9,114 nucleotides of DNA from Bacteroidales bacterium H10 (GCA_001701295.1 DAAV01000083.1:1776-10889), one strand, 5' to 3'. Positions 1-6,709 are shown, counted from the stretch's first letter. A program made the numbers and translations. The notes: generated by a model from the letters alone, not told the origin.

Positions 1-966
1 GAAGTGGAAATATCCATCTCTGTATCCGTCGCATACGAATTCATGGCCGCCTGAATTGCTGTCGCCTCCGTAGAGCACCGGACCGAAATTCTTCAGATTG
101 TCATATATGATATTTTCCCATTCGGGTATTGTATAATAGTCGCGTAGAAGATAGCTTACTCCTTTGTCATATCCGAAATTGTCGATCAGCGCACTGCCGA
201 GATTTTTTGAGACTGCTCCCGATCCGCCGGTGCCGTAATTCATGTTCACCGATACGCCGCAAGCATACATGAGAGTCGATACGGCGTCTTTCTCGGCCTG
301 TGTGGATGCGTCATTGTAGTTGTCGGTCATTTTATCCCATTCGAAGGTAGTTGACGCATAATCGAATGAAAGTGTACGTCCGTTCCATGTGTATGAATGA
401 GTTCCGGTGCCGGTTGCAGGATAAGCGTGATATCTGAGAACCTGCGCCATGGCTGTGGCCACGCATCCTGTCACGCATCTGTTGCCGCTGACTTCGGGAC
501 ATTTGTCGTTATAGGGGCTGCCCTGATTCCAGCGTGTCTTTACCATAGGCGCTATCTCTGTCCGTTGGGCCGATACATGTTTCGGGTTGCCGGTCGTAGA
601 TGATTCGGTGTTCAGTGCCGCCTGTTCGGCGAGACTTGTCAGCCAGTATCTCATGCCGTCCGGCAATTCGGCCTCGGTTGCCGGAAGTGTGCCTGACGTG
701 CTGTAGCCTAAGATGGGAACAGTTGTGTCATCTGCCGAGACAGCGATAAATCCGTTGTCCGTGCCTCGGCCGAACATATATATCATCGGCTTGTTGTCGA
801 CTGATTTTGTGAACTTGAGTTCAGTGCGGTCTCCGGATGCCAGCTTTTTTGCCTGGATGTCTGATCCGGTTGCGCGTAGAAGTGCGGCTTCAGGGGTAAG
901 TGGAGCCGCAGATGCAAGCAGTCCCGATACGGATGCCGTGATGACAAGAAATAAATTTTTTTTCAT
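1..966 (-). CDS. Secreted C10-family (streptopain/SpeB-like) cysteine peptidase, 3' end beyond window
   Basis: This minus-strand frame starts at the ATG at 966-964 and stays open to base 1, giving 322 residues without the C-terminus. Residues 1-21 form a signal peptide (two Lys, a hydrophobic core, then an ASA-type cleavage site), so the protein is exported. Residues about 22-140 resemble the Spi/propeptide domain that keeps C10 peptidases inactive. The catalytic domain opens near residue 144 with TRWNQGSPYN. The nucleophile is C168 in GCVATAMAQ followed by RYH, and the catalytic His is H308 in GGHEFVCDGY. Their 140-residue spacing is close to that in streptopain. The protein ends at YFHF, just before the Trp/Gly-rich loop the family usually has. 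It is expected to be a secreted or surface protease matured by propeptide removal. It is divergent from prmC and shows no functional link to it. The family is clear; the substrate is unknown. Confidence 0.9.
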   Translation of the reverse strand, partial: MKKNLFLVITASVSGLLASAAPLTPEAALLRATGSDIQAKKLASGDRTELKFTKSVDNKPMIYMFGRGTDNGFIAVSADDTTVPILGYSTSGTLPATEAELPDGMRYWLTSLAEQAALNTESSTTGNPKHVSAQRTEIAPMVKTRWNQGSPYNDKCPEVSGNRCVTGCVATAMAQVLRYHAYPATGTGTHSYTWNGRTLSFDYASTTFEWDKMTDNYNDASTQAEKDAVSTLMYACGVSVNMNYGTGGSGAVSKNLGSALIDNFGYDKGVSYLLRDYYTIPEWENIIYDNLKNFGPVLYGGDSNSGGHEFVCDGYRDGYFHF

Positions 967-1141
967 GTTTGATTATATGTGACAGCTGTTTTAGGAAAGA
1001 TGATGGCGTATAAGGACGTCATTTTGCAAAATTAATGAAAAATCGCGAAAAAATATATTGAAAAAGAAAATATTTGACTCTGTGGAGCGTCTTTCACATG
1101 GACATCTGTCGTGATTTTTAACCAAATTTTAAGTTAAGCGT
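967..1141. other. Divergent intergenic region between the C10 peptidase and prmC
   Basis: This 175-nt gap is AT-rich and holds the 5' regions of two divergent genes. On the plus strand the best candidate for prmC is AATATTTG at 1069-1076, one mismatch from TAnnTTTG, but it has no -33 box at the right distance and is not called as a promoter. No terminator hairpin, small ORF or RNA gene was recognised. prmC has no evident Shine-Dalgarno sequence, which is usual in this phylum. Confidence 0.5.
1027..1034 (-). promoter_or_regulatory. Candidate Bacteroidetes -7 box for the C10 peptidase gene
   Basis: Read on the minus strand this is TAATTTTG, a full match to the Bacteroidetes -7 consensus TAnnTTTG. 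It lies about 60 nt upstream of the peptidase start codon. No TTTG -33 element sits at the usual 19-21 nt spacing, so the call rests on the -7 box alone in an AT-rich region. Confidence 0.4.
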
Positions 1142-2032
1142 ATGGCAGAACTTGATTTTCATAAGGATTGGTCGGTCGGAGAGTTGGCGAGAGAGCTCCG
1201 GCGTATTCTTGCTCGACATTATGGCGAGGGGGAGGCCCGAGGCATGACCGGGCTTATATTCCATCATCTCAAAGGCTGGACTGCTACTGATCTTGTGATT
1301 AATTACGACCGTATGGTTTCTGATTATATCCTTGACAAGATAAATGTCATTATGGAACGCCTCGTCAAGGGGGAGCCATTGCAATACATTCTGGGGGAGG
1401 CCCGGTTTTATGGTATGGACTTTCATGTATCTCCGGCTGTCCTGATACCGCGGCCTGAGACGGAAGAGCTGGTAGATATAATAGTGAAGCATAATCCCGG
1501 GCCGGATCTCCGGGTTCTTGACTTAGGCACAGGTTCAGGCGCCATTGCCATAGCCTTGTCGCGCAATCTCCCTTTTTCGAAAGTCACGGCGATCGATATT
1601 TCGGAGGATGCGCTTGTTGTGGCCCGTAAGAATGCGGCCGCTCTGCACGCCTGTATAGATTTTATACATGCCGACGTATTCACTTATGAGGCAGCATCCG
1701 ATTCTTTTGACATCATAGTGAGCAATCCGCCTTACGTGGCTGAGAGCGAGCGTAAGGATATGGACAGCAATGTGCTCGACTATGAGCCGGCACAGGCTCT
1801 GTTTGTGAGTGATGACCGTCCGTTGATATATTACAGCCGTATTTCGGAGATAGCGATAAGATCTCTGGTGCCCGGCGGACGTCTTTATTTCGAGATCAAT
1901 CCTATGTTTGCCGACAGCCTCCGGGCGATGTTGGAGTCAGATGGATTCGTTTCGGTCGAGATCATGGAGGATATATCCCGACGTAAGCGGTTTGCCTCGG
2001 CTGTCAGACCGGCCAATGTAAAATGTTTTTGA
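1142..2032 (+). CDS. prmC: Release factor glutamine N5-methyltransferase PrmC (HemK)
   Basis: The 296-residue product is of normal length for PrmC, the SAM-dependent enzyme that methylates the glutamine of the GGQ motif in peptide chain release factors RF1 and RF2 in the cytoplasm. An N-terminal helical domain (about 1-80) for release-factor binding precedes a Rossmann-fold methyltransferase domain. Visible motifs are PRPETEEL at 103-110, the SAM-binding DLGTGSGAIAIAL at 127-139, an acidic residue ending the second strand (AIDIS, 150-154), and the catalytic NPPY at 195-198 that holds the target amide. The ATG at 1142 is the natural start and gives the complete N-terminal domain. recX begins 10 nt after the stop, so the two are probably co-transcribed. 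Confidence 0.96.
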   Translation: MAELDFHKDWSVGELARELRRILARHYGEGEARGMTGLIFHHLKGWTATDLVINYDRMVSDYILDKINVIMERLVKGEPLQYILGEARFYGMDFHVSPAVLIPRPETEELVDIIVKHNPGPDLRVLDLGTGSGAIAIALSRNLPFSKVTAIDISEDALVVARKNAAALHACIDFIHADVFTYEAASDSFDIIVSNPPYVAESERKDMDSNVLDYEPAQALFVSDDRPLIYYSRISEIAIRSLVPGGRLYFEINPMFADSLRAMLESDGFVSVEIMEDISRRKRFASAVRPANVKCF

Positions 2033-2042
2033 ACAGTTGCTT

Positions 2043-2519
2043 ATGGCATTTCCAAGAAAACCTCTCGGCAGGCATGAGGCATTGCTGAAGATGGCGGATC
2101 TATGCGCCCGCTCGGAGCAATGTGCGTTCGAGATTTCTCGTAAACTGCGCCTAAAGGGCCTCTCTGCCTCTGATATCGAATTTGTGATTGATGAGCTTGT
2201 AGCTCGTCGTTTCATCGATGAATATCGTTATGCCCGAAGCTTCTCACGCGATAAAGTGCGTTTTTCCGCATGGGGCCGTAATAAAATAAGGGCCGCTCTC
2301 CTTGCCCGGCGCATTCCTTCTCGGACGATCAGCGACGCGTTTGCCGAAATTGATGACGACGACTACGTGGCGGCTGTGGCGCGTGCTGCCGGAGCCAAAT
2401 CCGGATCACTGGATCTTTCTGTGCCACGCGATCGTCTTGTCCTGTACCGTTATCTGCTGACTCGAGGATTTGAATCAGATATCGCCCGAAGGGAGATAGA
2501 AAGACTTTGCAGGCAATGA
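2043..2519 (+). CDS. recX: RecX-family RecA regulatory protein
   Basis: This 158-residue protein matches RecX, which binds RecA filaments and limits their extension and activity in recombination and the SOS response. RecX is built of three-helix repeats. The diagnostic pattern is seen here: CAFEISRKLRLKGLS at 27-41, the helix and turn VIDELVARRFIDEYRYARSF at 48-67, then WGRNKIRAALLARRI at 77-91, and a weaker third repeat at about 128-157. The ATG at 2043 is preferred; a TTG at 2037 would add only two residues. The TGA overlaps the comF start as ATGA, implying translational coupling. The placement after prmC rather than next to recA is common in Bacteroidales. Confidence 0.9.
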   Translation: MAFPRKPLGRHEALLKMADLCARSEQCAFEISRKLRLKGLSASDIEFVIDELVARRFIDEYRYARSFSRDKVRFSAWGRNKIRAALLARRIPSRTISDAFAEIDDDDYVAAVARAAGAKSGSLDLSVPRDRLVLYRYLLTRGFESDIARREIERLCRQ

Positions 2520-3202
2520 ACTTTCTGTCTCATATAGGCGATTTCATGTTTCCGCGTACATGCCATGTTTGCGGGCTCGGACTTTCAAGGTCGGAAAAAT
2601 ATGTATGTACGTCGTGCCTTTCAAGATTGCCCCGGACCAACTGGCATCGTTTGCCCGACAACGGGATGGAGCAGCGTTTTCTCGGTCTCTTTCCTTTCCG
2701 TCAGGCCTCGGGTCACTTTTTTTATTCGCGTGACTCTGATCTTTCTGTTCTTATGCACGACCTTAAATATCATGGATTCAGAGGCTTGGCCAGGTATCTA
2801 GGGAGCGTGGTCGCGACCGAACTTCTAACCACCGGTTTTTTGACCGGAATAGACGCTCTGGTTCCTGTTCCCATGCATTTCATGAAGAAAGCCCGGAGAG
2901 GATATAACCAGACAGAAGAAATCGCGGGAGGAATCAGTAAGATAACCGGAATCCCGGTCGTGAACGCTCTTCGTGCAGTCAGACCCCACCGCACGCAGAC
3001 GTCGATGACGCTTGACGAACGCCTGGAAAACACATCCGGGATTTTCAGACTTGTCGATCCCGAAGATATTGCAGGAAAAGAGATTTTGATCGTCGATGAT
3101 GTCTGCACCACAGGGGCGACACTTTCCGCGGCGGCATCTGCTGTCAGGAAGGATTCGCCATCTTCCGTGATTTCTCTGCTTACAATAGGTGTCACGTTTT
3201 AG
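2516..3202 (+). CDS. comF: ComF-family protein (zinc finger plus phosphoribosyltransferase-like domain)
   Basis: The 228-residue product has the two ComF/ComFC modules. Near the N-terminus two CxxC pairs (C16/C19 and C31/C34) form a zinc-ribbon-like finger. The rest is a type I phosphoribosyltransferase fold: a VPVPMH strand at 117-121, the RRGYNQTEEIA segment at 127-137, and the PRPP-binding motif ILIVDDVCTTGAT at 190-202. In naturally competent bacteria ComFC acts in the handling of incoming single-stranded DNA. In Bacteroidetes its role is not established, so no competence function is claimed. The ATG at 2516 shares bases with the recX stop (ATGA) and is chosen over the TTG at 2507, which would add three residues. 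It is the last gene of the prmC-recX-comF block; no intrinsic terminator follows. Confidence 0.92.
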   Translation: MNFLSHIGDFMFPRTCHVCGLGLSRSEKYVCTSCLSRLPRTNWHRLPDNGMEQRFLGLFPFRQASGHFFYSRDSDLSVLMHDLKYHGFRGLARYLGSVVATELLTTGFLTGIDALVPVPMHFMKKARRGYNQTEEIAGGISKITGIPVVNALRAVRPHRTQTSMTLDERLENTSGIFRLVDPEDIAGKEILIVDDVCTTGATLSAAASAVRKDSPSSVISLLTIGVTF

Positions 3203-3258
3203 AAGTTGTTTAAAAAATGTAAAATTAGGATAGATTATATCACAATTGACGTTCTAAA

Positions 3259-3290
3259 TTTGCATTTTTCTTGTTGGAAATGTAAATTTG
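3259..3290 (+). promoter_or_regulatory. Bacteroidetes-type promoter for the pyrE operon
   Basis: A TTTG at 3259-3262 is followed after exactly 20 nt by TAAATTTG at 3283-3290. Both match the Bacteroidetes primary sigma consensus (-33 TTTG, 19-21 nt, -7 TAnnTTTG) without mismatch. Transcription would begin near 3294-3300, giving a 5' leader of about 85-90 nt before the pyrE ATG. A second perfect -7 match, TAAATTTG at 3255-3262, lacks a -33 partner. Confidence 0.72.
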
Positions 3291-3295
3291 CATTT
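3278..3295. promoter_or_regulatory. Near-palindrome over the pyrE -7 box, possible operator
   Basis: The 18-bp sequence AAATG-T-AAATTT-G-CATTT reads the same on both strands except for one pair (T3283 against G3290). It is centred on the -7 element, where a bound dimeric repressor would block the polymerase. A left-half-like AAATGTAAAATT also occurs at 3215-3226. No regulator gene is present in the window, so the role is inferred from position and symmetry. Confidence 0.35.
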
Positions 3296-3349
3296 TCTTA
3301 GTGGACGGAAAGGATAAATTATAACATTAAGTTTACTTTTTCGCCTGCC

Positions 3350-3371
3350 TTAAACCTATTAACAGGTCTAA
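3350..3371 (+). promoter_or_regulatory. Small hairpin in the pyrE leader
   Basis: TTAAACCT at 3350-3357 pairs with AGGTCTAA at 3364-3371, seven of eight pairs with one A-C mismatch and a 6-nt loop. It ends 12 nt before the pyrE ATG, so it could affect ribosome access. No T run follows, so it is not an intrinsic terminator. The stem is short and AT-rich and may be fortuitous. Confidence 0.25.
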
Positions 3372-3383
3372 AATCTCATTATT

Positions 3384-4022
3384 ATGAAAAAGCCGGATCG
3401 CATACTTTCCGAGAAACTCCTCGACATAAGTGCTGTCAAACTTCAGCCCGAAATGCCGTTTGTGTGGGGCAGTGGCTGGAATTCCCCGATTTACAATGAC
3501 AACCGACGCATCCTTTCCTATCCTGACGTACGCAATTTCGTCAAGGTGGAAATGGCCAAGACTGTTGTCGAGACATATCCGTCGGCCGATGTCGTGGCGG
3601 CGGTATCCACGGCTGCCATACCTTTCGGGACACTTGTGGCCGATACGCTCGGACTGCCTTTTGTTTATGTGCGCTCCACTCCGAAAGATCATGGTCTTGA
3701 AAATCTGATCGAGGGTGATCTCAAGATGGGCCAGCGTGTGGTCATGATCGAGGATATAGTCGCTACCGGTGGAGGATCTCTGAAGGCCGCCGATACGATC
3801 CGTATGGCCGGATGTGAGGTCGAGGGTGTGATATGTGTGTTCAATTATGAATTCCCGGCTACATTGAAGCGTCTGCGCGACGCCGACATTCACACTGAGT
3901 CGCTGTGCTGTTATGACGTGATGGTCGAGACTGCTATCGACATCCAGTATATACAGCCGGGCGACGAGAAGACTCTTAAAGAATGGCGCAGGGATCCGGC
4001 CAACTGGGTTCCCGGCGAATAA
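3384..4022 (+). CDS. pyrE: Orotate phosphoribosyltransferase
   Basis: PyrE joins orotate to PRPP to give orotidine 5'-monophosphate, the fifth step of de novo UMP synthesis, in the cytoplasm. The 212-residue length is typical. Visible signatures are the SGWNSPIYNDNR segment at 30-41 near the N-terminus, the core stretch STAAIPFGTLVADTLGLPF at 75-93, the catalytic-loop region YVRSTPKDHG at 95-104, and the PRPP-binding motif VVMIEDIVATGGGS at 119-132. The ATG at 3384 follows the promoter and leader described separately. It is probably the first gene of a long operon; the next start is 24 nt downstream. Confidence 0.96.
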   Translation: MKKPDRILSEKLLDISAVKLQPEMPFVWGSGWNSPIYNDNRRILSYPDVRNFVKVEMAKTVVETYPSADVVAAVSTAAIPFGTLVADTLGLPFVYVRSTPKDHGLENLIEGDLKMGQRVVMIEDIVATGGGSLKAADTIRMAGCEVEGVICVFNYEFPATLKRLRDADIHTESLCCYDVMVETAIDIQYIQPGDEKTLKEWRRDPANWVPGE

Positions 4023-4046
4023 AAATCTTTTTATCATAAAGTAGAA

Positions 4047-4484
4047 ATGGCTACATACAAGAGTGAGGTGGTAAGCCTCGCATATCCTGCGGAAACCGTT
4101 TTCGGCAAATTGTCGAATCTCGAGGGCCTCGGCGGTATTCTTAAAAATGTTCCTGCCGACAAGGTCCCTGCCGATCAGCTTGCTATGCTCGAGCAGGTGC
4201 GGGTTACTCCCGATACGATCAGTTTCCCCGCCGGTCCGGCGGGTGAGGTGACATTGAAGGTCGCCGAGACGGATGCTCCGAACCTTATACGCATGGAAGG
4301 CTTCGGCACGCCCGTGCCTATGTCGCTCACACTTCACATAACACCTCTGACTCCAGAGACATGCGAGAGCTACGTGCAGATCGATATCCAGATTCCTGCC
4401 ATGCTCAAACCTATGGTCAACGGACCTCTCCAGAAGATGGCTGACCAGTTCGCGCAGATGCTCCGTCAGGTGCCGATGGCATGA
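4047..4484 (+). CDS. SRPBCC (START/polyketide cyclase-like) fold protein of unknown function
   Basis: This 145-residue soluble protein has the pattern of a small SRPBCC/Bet v 1-like fold: a first strand (YKSEVVSLAYPAETVFGKLSN, 4-24) leading into a short helix, alternating beta strands through about residue 115 (including IRMEGFGTP and MSLTLHITPLT), and a long C-terminal helix at about 117-143. Such folds enclose a hydrophobic cavity for lipids or other small ligands, but nothing here identifies the ligand. It has no signal peptide, so it is probably cytoplasmic. The position directly after pyrE is recurrent in Bacteroidales, which suggests co-expression but not a role in pyrimidine synthesis. 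Its TGA overlaps the next start as ATGA. Confidence 0.75.
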   Translation: MATYKSEVVSLAYPAETVFGKLSNLEGLGGILKNVPADKVPADQLAMLEQVRVTPDTISFPAGPAGEVTLKVAETDAPNLIRMEGFGTPVPMSLTLHITPLTPETCESYVQIDIQIPAMLKPMVNGPLQKMADQFAQMLRQVPMA

Positions 4485-5008
4485 CAATGACGAGATCGCT
4501 CTGTAATATCTGTTTGCTGATTTTTGCATCGGTTCTGTTTTCAGCGTGTAATACGGTCGATGATGACCGTATCCCCGCGATGCCTGTCAGTATAAATCTG
4601 TCGACTCCCGATCTGTGGACCACTTATGGCGTGTCCGGCTACGGCAGTTACAGGCTTTTCGTACGGGAACTCGGAGAGCCTCGCAACTTTGCGTATACGG
4701 CTTCGACTGCGACAGGCTATGGTGGGGTATTGCTCATATCGGGGGTAAATCCGTTTACTCTTGAGGCAGGAGTGCCCATGGCTTACGATCTTGCGTGTCC
4801 TGTGGAACGACAATCCGATATACGTGTCCGTATGGAGACGGATGGAATGATCCCCTTTGCCGTCTGTCCGGAGTGCGGGTCGCATTATGACGTTGTCGAA
4901 CGAGGGGGCGCCGCCACATCGGGACCAGCTCTTTCAGAACGGTACGGACTTACTCGTTACGAATGTCGGCCGACTGTCTATGGAGGCTATTTAATTATCA
5001 GTATGTGA
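4481..5008 (+). CDS. Lipoprotein with Rieske-like domain and non-canonical Cys ligands
   Basis: The 175-residue product begins with a lipoprotein signal peptide: a hydrophobic stretch at about 10-20, then FSA-C with C23 as the lipidated cysteine. The residues after it (NTVDDDR) are acidic, like the surface-export signals described for Bacteroidetes lipoproteins, so it may face the cell exterior. The C-terminal part follows a Rieske-type order: AYDLACPVE with C106, then AVCPECGSHYDV with C129 and C132, then GGAATSGPALSERYGLTRYE, resembling the G-x-GPA-x-L-x-x-Y ending of Rieske ferredoxins. However, the two His ligands of a true Rieske box (CxH and CxxH) are replaced by C-P-V and CPEC. It may bind zinc, an altered cluster or no metal. 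The start overlaps the previous stop (ATGA); an ATG at 4487 is an alternative. The function is unknown. Confidence 0.7.
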   Translation: MTMTRSLCNICLLIFASVLFSACNTVDDDRIPAMPVSINLSTPDLWTTYGVSGYGSYRLFVRELGEPRNFAYTASTATGYGGVLLISGVNPFTLEAGVPMAYDLACPVERQSDIRVRMETDGMIPFAVCPECGSHYDVVERGGAATSGPALSERYGLTRYECRPTVYGGYLIISM

Positions 5009-5011
5009 CAG

Positions 5012-6709
5012 ATGGGATTTTTCGAAGGTATTCTATATATGCTATGGCGTGGACTCGCGATCGGAGTGATTATCTCCGCACCGATGGGCCCGGTCGGCAT
5101 ATTATGTGTGCAGCGTACCCTCGAGAAAGGCAGATACACCGGTTTTTTTACCGGTATAGGTGCGGCGCTTTCTGATCTTTTCTATTGTCTTCTTACAGGT
5201 TTCGGGCTTTCTTTTATAGAAGAATTTCTGAAAGCGAATCAGAATGCCATCCAGATCATAGGCAGTGTGGTGCTTGTCGTGTTCGGTATTTATCTTTTCA
5301 AGTCCAATCCGGCACGCACGCTCAAGAAACCCGATGCCGCCCGTTCGACCCACCGACGGGATATATTGCAGGGATTTTTGTTTACATTTTCGAATCCTTT
5401 GATCATATTTCTTATAATCGGTCTTTTCGCGCGGTTCAATTTTTTGCTTCCTGAAATCTCGTTGCCGCATTACATCACAGGTTTTGTATTTATATTTTTA
5501 GGCGCAGTGCTCTGGTGGTGGATCGTATCGTTTTTCATCGATAAAGTGCGCAGCCATTTTAACTTGCGCTCAATGTGGCTGATCAATAAGATTATCGGTT
5601 GCGTGATCATGGTCTTTGCCTTTGTCGGCATAGTTACTGCTATAAGTGGAATAGCTTCGGCCGATACACGCACTCCCGTCTATATGAATTCTCAGCGCGG
5701 TTTTGATCCTCTCGGCATTTCCGCTGACCGGGGAGGACCGTTAGTTATAGAGAATTTCTCAGGTGATACGATAACAAAATTCCTCCACCTCGAGAAGGCG
5801 GAGGAATTCTCATTTACTTTCAGGGCGGCAAATCTTGCAAATGCATCGGGCAGGAGTTCCTGTTATATCGGTACAGACGGCCGACGCGTCAGAGTAAGTC
5901 ATCCGTCATGGGGCGTCGCGGTCGGTTCGGGCGACGAGTTATTGCGGTTCGAGGTCTCGACACTTGATGATTCGTCAGATGAATTGTTTCTTACCCGCCT
6001 GCGCGTACGGGCCATGACAGGCGATGTTTGTCTGGGGGAGAATATACTGACAGAAGGAATCGGGATGTTCGCAGACGAAAACTCGTTCCGTCTGCGTCGC
6101 GAGAACGGTACATATGTATTGTTCGGAGGCAATCGTTCATATATTCCGTTACTCAGTGTTTCCTTGCCTGATTTTCGTCCCGACAGCATCGGCTTTACTA
6201 TATCGCCGGGTGCTGTGTTACGGGTGGACTATGCCTCGTTGAATGTTTATTCCGATGCAGTACCGGCTATTCCGTCCGAAGTATCGCATTTTGCGGATCC
6301 GGATGTCAGGCTGTCTTACTTTTCCCGTTCGTCTGACCCTATGGAAGGGGAATGGGAGATATTTGACCGTACGTTCGATGACGCGATGTTGCGGCCGGGA
6401 GGTGATTACAGGCTTGCGATAGTTAAAGAAAGAGACGGGTATCGGCTTTTATATCTGTCGGGTGCGGCAAAAAATATTTCGGCCTGGAAGCCGGGCATGA
6501 TAAAAGGATTCCTCGTAAAAACCGTTTTTGACGATGTATACGATATGAGATGGTTCGATCCTGCCGGAAATCCTCTTGAGGGCGAAATCAAGGCTCAGTT
6601 TGTGGCTCCTGATATTTTAACCGTGCAGTTCGTAGACCATGCCTCAGCGATGCGTCTCAGAAAAATAGGAAAATCCCCGGAAAGACTTTATCAACAGACT
6701 TATGAATAA
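5012..6709 (+). CDS. LysE-family translocator fused to a large C-terminal domain of unknown function
   Basis: Residues 1 to about 215 form a LysE/RhtB-type exporter: hydrophobic segments near 8-32, 43-65, 78-96, 125-142, 153-176 and 190-213, with the family signature GVIISAPMGPVGILCVQRTLEKG at 18-40, GIGAALSDLFY at 48-58 and TFSNPLIIF at 125-133. LysE proteins export amino acids or similar small solutes across the inner membrane, usually as proteins of about 200-220 residues. Here the frame continues after the last membrane segment for about 350 polar, strand-rich residues (218-565) with no further membrane segment. The middle part (about 240-415) looks like a beta-sandwich. The last part (about 440-550, GEWEIFDRTFDD through SAMRLRKIGKS) looks like a second unit. 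The start is 3 nt after the lipoprotein stop, and the end overlaps dgt by 8 nt. The LysE assignment is firm; the substrate and the role and location of the C-terminal part are not known. Confidence 0.78.
   Translation: MGFFEGILYMLWRGLAIGVIISAPMGPVGILCVQRTLEKGRYTGFFTGIGAALSDLFYCLLTGFGLSFIEEFLKANQNAIQIIGSVVLVVFGIYLFKSNPARTLKKPDAARSTHRRDILQGFLFTFSNPLIIFLIIGLFARFNFLLPEISLPHYITGFVFIFLGAVLWWWIVSFFIDKVRSHFNLRSMWLINKIIGCVIMVFAFVGIVTAISGIASADTRTPVYMNSQRGFDPLGISADRGGPLVIENFSGDTITKFLHLEKAEEFSFTFRAANLANASGRSSCYIGTDGRRVRVSHPSWGVAVGSGDELLRFEVSTLDDSSDELFLTRLRVRAMTGDVCLGENILTEGIGMFADENSFRLRRENGTYVLFGGNRSYIPLLSVSLPDFRPDSIGFTISPGAVLRVDYASLNVYSDAVPAIPSEVSHFADPDVRLSYFSRSSDPMEGEWEIFDRTFDDAMLRPGGDYRLAIVKERDGYRLLYLSGAAKNISAWKPGMIKGFLVKTVFDDVYDMRWFDPAGNPLEGEIKAQFVAPDILTVQFVDHASAMRLRKIGKSPERLYQQTYE
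5663..6706 (+). other. C-terminal extension of the LysE fusion, unrecognised domain(s)
   Basis: This part encodes residues 218-565. It contains short alternating hydrophobic/polar stretches typical of beta strands, such as EEFSFTFRAANL (264-275), FEVSTLDD (313-320) and AVLRVDYASLNVYSD (401-415). The segment SIGFTISPGAVLRVDYASLNVY resembles the closing strands of concanavalin-A/LamG-like sandwiches, but this is a visual impression. The first Met in this part is M225. Codon use and composition look like the neighbouring genes, so recent foreign insertion is not indicated. Confidence 0.45.
5778..5808 (+). repeat. Strong inverted repeat inside the LysE-fusion gene
   Basis: AATTCCTCC at 5778-5786 is perfectly complementary to GGAGGAATT at 5800-5808. 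Inside them, after one A-C mismatch, three more pairs close a 5-nt loop. The hairpin lies about 115 nt past the start of the non-LysE part and encodes KFLHLEKAEEF. No T run follows, so it is not an intrinsic terminator. Confidence 0.5.

Larger units (their letters stand above)
3255..3296 (+). repeat. 14-bp direct repeat, 28-bp period, in the pyrE promoter
   Basis: TAAATTTGCATTTT occurs at 3255-3268 and again at 3283-3296. The first copy covers the -33 box and the second covers the -7 box. Allowing one extra T in the first copy, similarity continues into the following CTT. This could mark paired regulator sites, a duplicated promoter, or a local duplication in AT-rich DNA. Confidence 0.7.
3203..3383. 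other. AT-rich intergenic region ahead of pyrE
   Basis: This 181-nt gap separates comF from pyrE and holds the only strong promoter seen in the window, with repeats and a leader hairpin listed separately. No intrinsic terminator for comF is visible (no GC-rich stem followed by a T run), so read-through from the upstream block remains possible. No small ORF or RNA gene was recognised. Confidence 0.6.

Noticed and set aside
1051..1076. Promoter for prmC at TATATTG or AATATTTG
   Set aside because: Both deviate from TAnnTTTG and neither has a TTTG at 19-21 nt upstream, so in this AT-rich stretch they cannot be told from chance.
2516..3202. Natural competence locus inferred from comF
   Set aside because: ComF-family proteins are widespread in bacteria without shown competence, and no comE, dprA or pilus gene is in the window.
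3333..4529. 398-codon open frame on the minus strand opposite pyrE and the SRPBCC gene
   Set aside because: It lies antisense to two confidently identified genes, and its translation is rich in His, Arg and Cys with no recognisable domain. It is a by-product of the codon bias on the other strand.
5138..5155. ACCGGT-TTTTTT-ACCGGT hairpin, possible terminator
   Set aside because: It lies inside the LysE coding region and encodes the conserved YTGFFTGIG segment. The T run is in the loop rather than after the stem, so it does not fit an intrinsic terminator.
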